DNA of 64,000 bases, from contig OZ005697.1 of assembly GCA_963930775.1 (NCBI GenBank), positions 2,418,001-2,482,000 on the forward strand, in the 5' to 3' direction. A program made the position numbers and the translations under genes. Below the pieces are notes generated by a model. The model was given only the letters and a program-made list of their open reading frames with translations. It searched no databases and had not been told where the DNA came from. Shown here piece by piece: positions 63,578 to 64,000 of the stretch; within the stretch, counting starts at the first letter, position 1; every line of letters begins with the position of its first letter. Origin of the DNA: Cliona cf. orientalis (Eukaryota > Porifera > Demospongiae > Clionaida > Clionaidae).

Positions 63578-64000
63578 ATGAAGATGCTGTTGTATTCAGT
63601 AATTTCAGTAGCATTCTTTATGATGCTCATTTGGAATAGAACAGGTACCCATATTATTTTATACTATAGCACTGTATTATTATACCGCAATATTAAACTC
63701 CACAGTATCCTCCAGTTCATGTCAGGTGTACCCATCAGAGTATGCCTATAGAAATGACTCTGTTGTGAGAATCGAGAGTGCCAGTGCCAACTGTAGGAGC
63801 TATCCAGCTGGTCGTGAGGCACCGCCAGGAGTGCACACAGACCACTATACACATTGTGATGGAAATCAAGCTAAGCTGAATGACTCTGACATTGGACAAG
63901 AGCAGTATCATCCTTCTGATTACTATGTGTGGAATGACGAAAGAGATTGGCAGCTGCTGTTCATATTCCCCACAAGAGTCTCCTTGACTACCATCACACT
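63578..64000 (+). CDS. Array receptor 5 (partial, cut by window end)
   Basis: Exon 1 63578-63644 (signal peptide MKMLLYSVISVAFFMMLI) and exon 2 from 63706, open to the window edge. The phase-1 junction and the start VSSSSCQVYPSEYAYRNDSV are as in the other members. The variable loop RSYPAGREAPPGVHTDHYTH is the most divergent, with YTHCDGNQ in place of YIHCDGTQ, and the following part (NDERDWQLLFIFPTRVSLTT) also differs. It shows that the array continues beyond 64 kb. Confidence 0.85.

Noticed and set aside
1-64000. CRISPR arrays, bacterial operons, phage or viral genes
   Set aside because: Direct repeats here are microsatellites, minisatellites or TIR units; gene structure is spliced eukaryotic throughout and no viral genes were recognised.

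Overview
The window is animal nuclear DNA: AT-rich, with many short introns with GT..AG ends, TA- and GA-rich low-complexity tracts, and metazoan-specific genes. The mix of an LRR family with a recurring sponge-type N-terminal signature, giant beta-helix multi-membrane-span proteins, Delta-like EGF proteins, a tandem death-effector-domain protein and MRH, Reeler and somatomedin-B proteins suggests a sponge (probably a demosponge). That is inference from gene content; the genus cannot be read from the sequence.

Layout. 0.7-16 kb holds conserved housekeeping genes: WASHC3 (+), a C19orf44-like gene (-) facing it tail to tail, and a 22-exon SLC44 choline-transporter-like gene (+) that shares a 207-bp head-to-head promoter with the C19orf44-like gene. 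17-22.4 kb holds two tandem paralogs encoding Delta-like N-terminal domain, EGF and membrane-span proteins with tyrosine-rich tails. 23-35.7 kb holds an intronless ASTE1-type nuclease-fold gene and a 1.3-kb-codon beta-helix/multi-TM gene; about 4.7 kb of this has been duplicated in the same orientation, giving a second intact beta-helix gene and a broken 3' fragment of ASTE1. 36.8-43.8 kb holds an LRR protein (-), a small secreted MRH-domain protein (+) and a tandem-DED protein without a caspase domain (-). 44.8-48.2 kb holds a Reeler/mucin-stalk surface protein and a double somatomedin-B receptor. 48.4-50.1 kb is a four-unit array of ~410-430-bp units bounded by inverted repeats. 51-56.4 kb holds the 3' fifteen exons of a DENND1 (connecdenn) gene (-). 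56.7-64 kb holds five tandem + strand copies of an unrecognised receptor family, the last cut by the window edge.

Most interesting region: 47-64 kb. The five tandem receptors have a conserved ectodomain with a length-variable loop, exons all of phase 1, stalk exons that vary in number, and an almost identical membrane span and cytoplasmic tail carrying an NPxY motif (MEGNPCYE). The neighbouring somatomedin-B receptor has the same tail on a different ectodomain. The Delta-like pair also carries NPLY or N-x-A-Y tail motifs. One array member is broken by a nonsense codon and a frameshift and carries a transposon. This looks like a young, turning-over surface-receptor cluster that swaps ectodomains on a common signalling tail, reminiscent of allorecognition or innate-immune receptor clusters; the function is inference. 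The DENND1 5' exons are not found between its first visible exon and the window end, so the array either sits inside a long DENND1 intron on the opposite strand or has replaced its 5' end.

Splice models were made by eye from frame continuity and GT/AG sites; totals are in frame for every complete gene. No transcript evidence was available.
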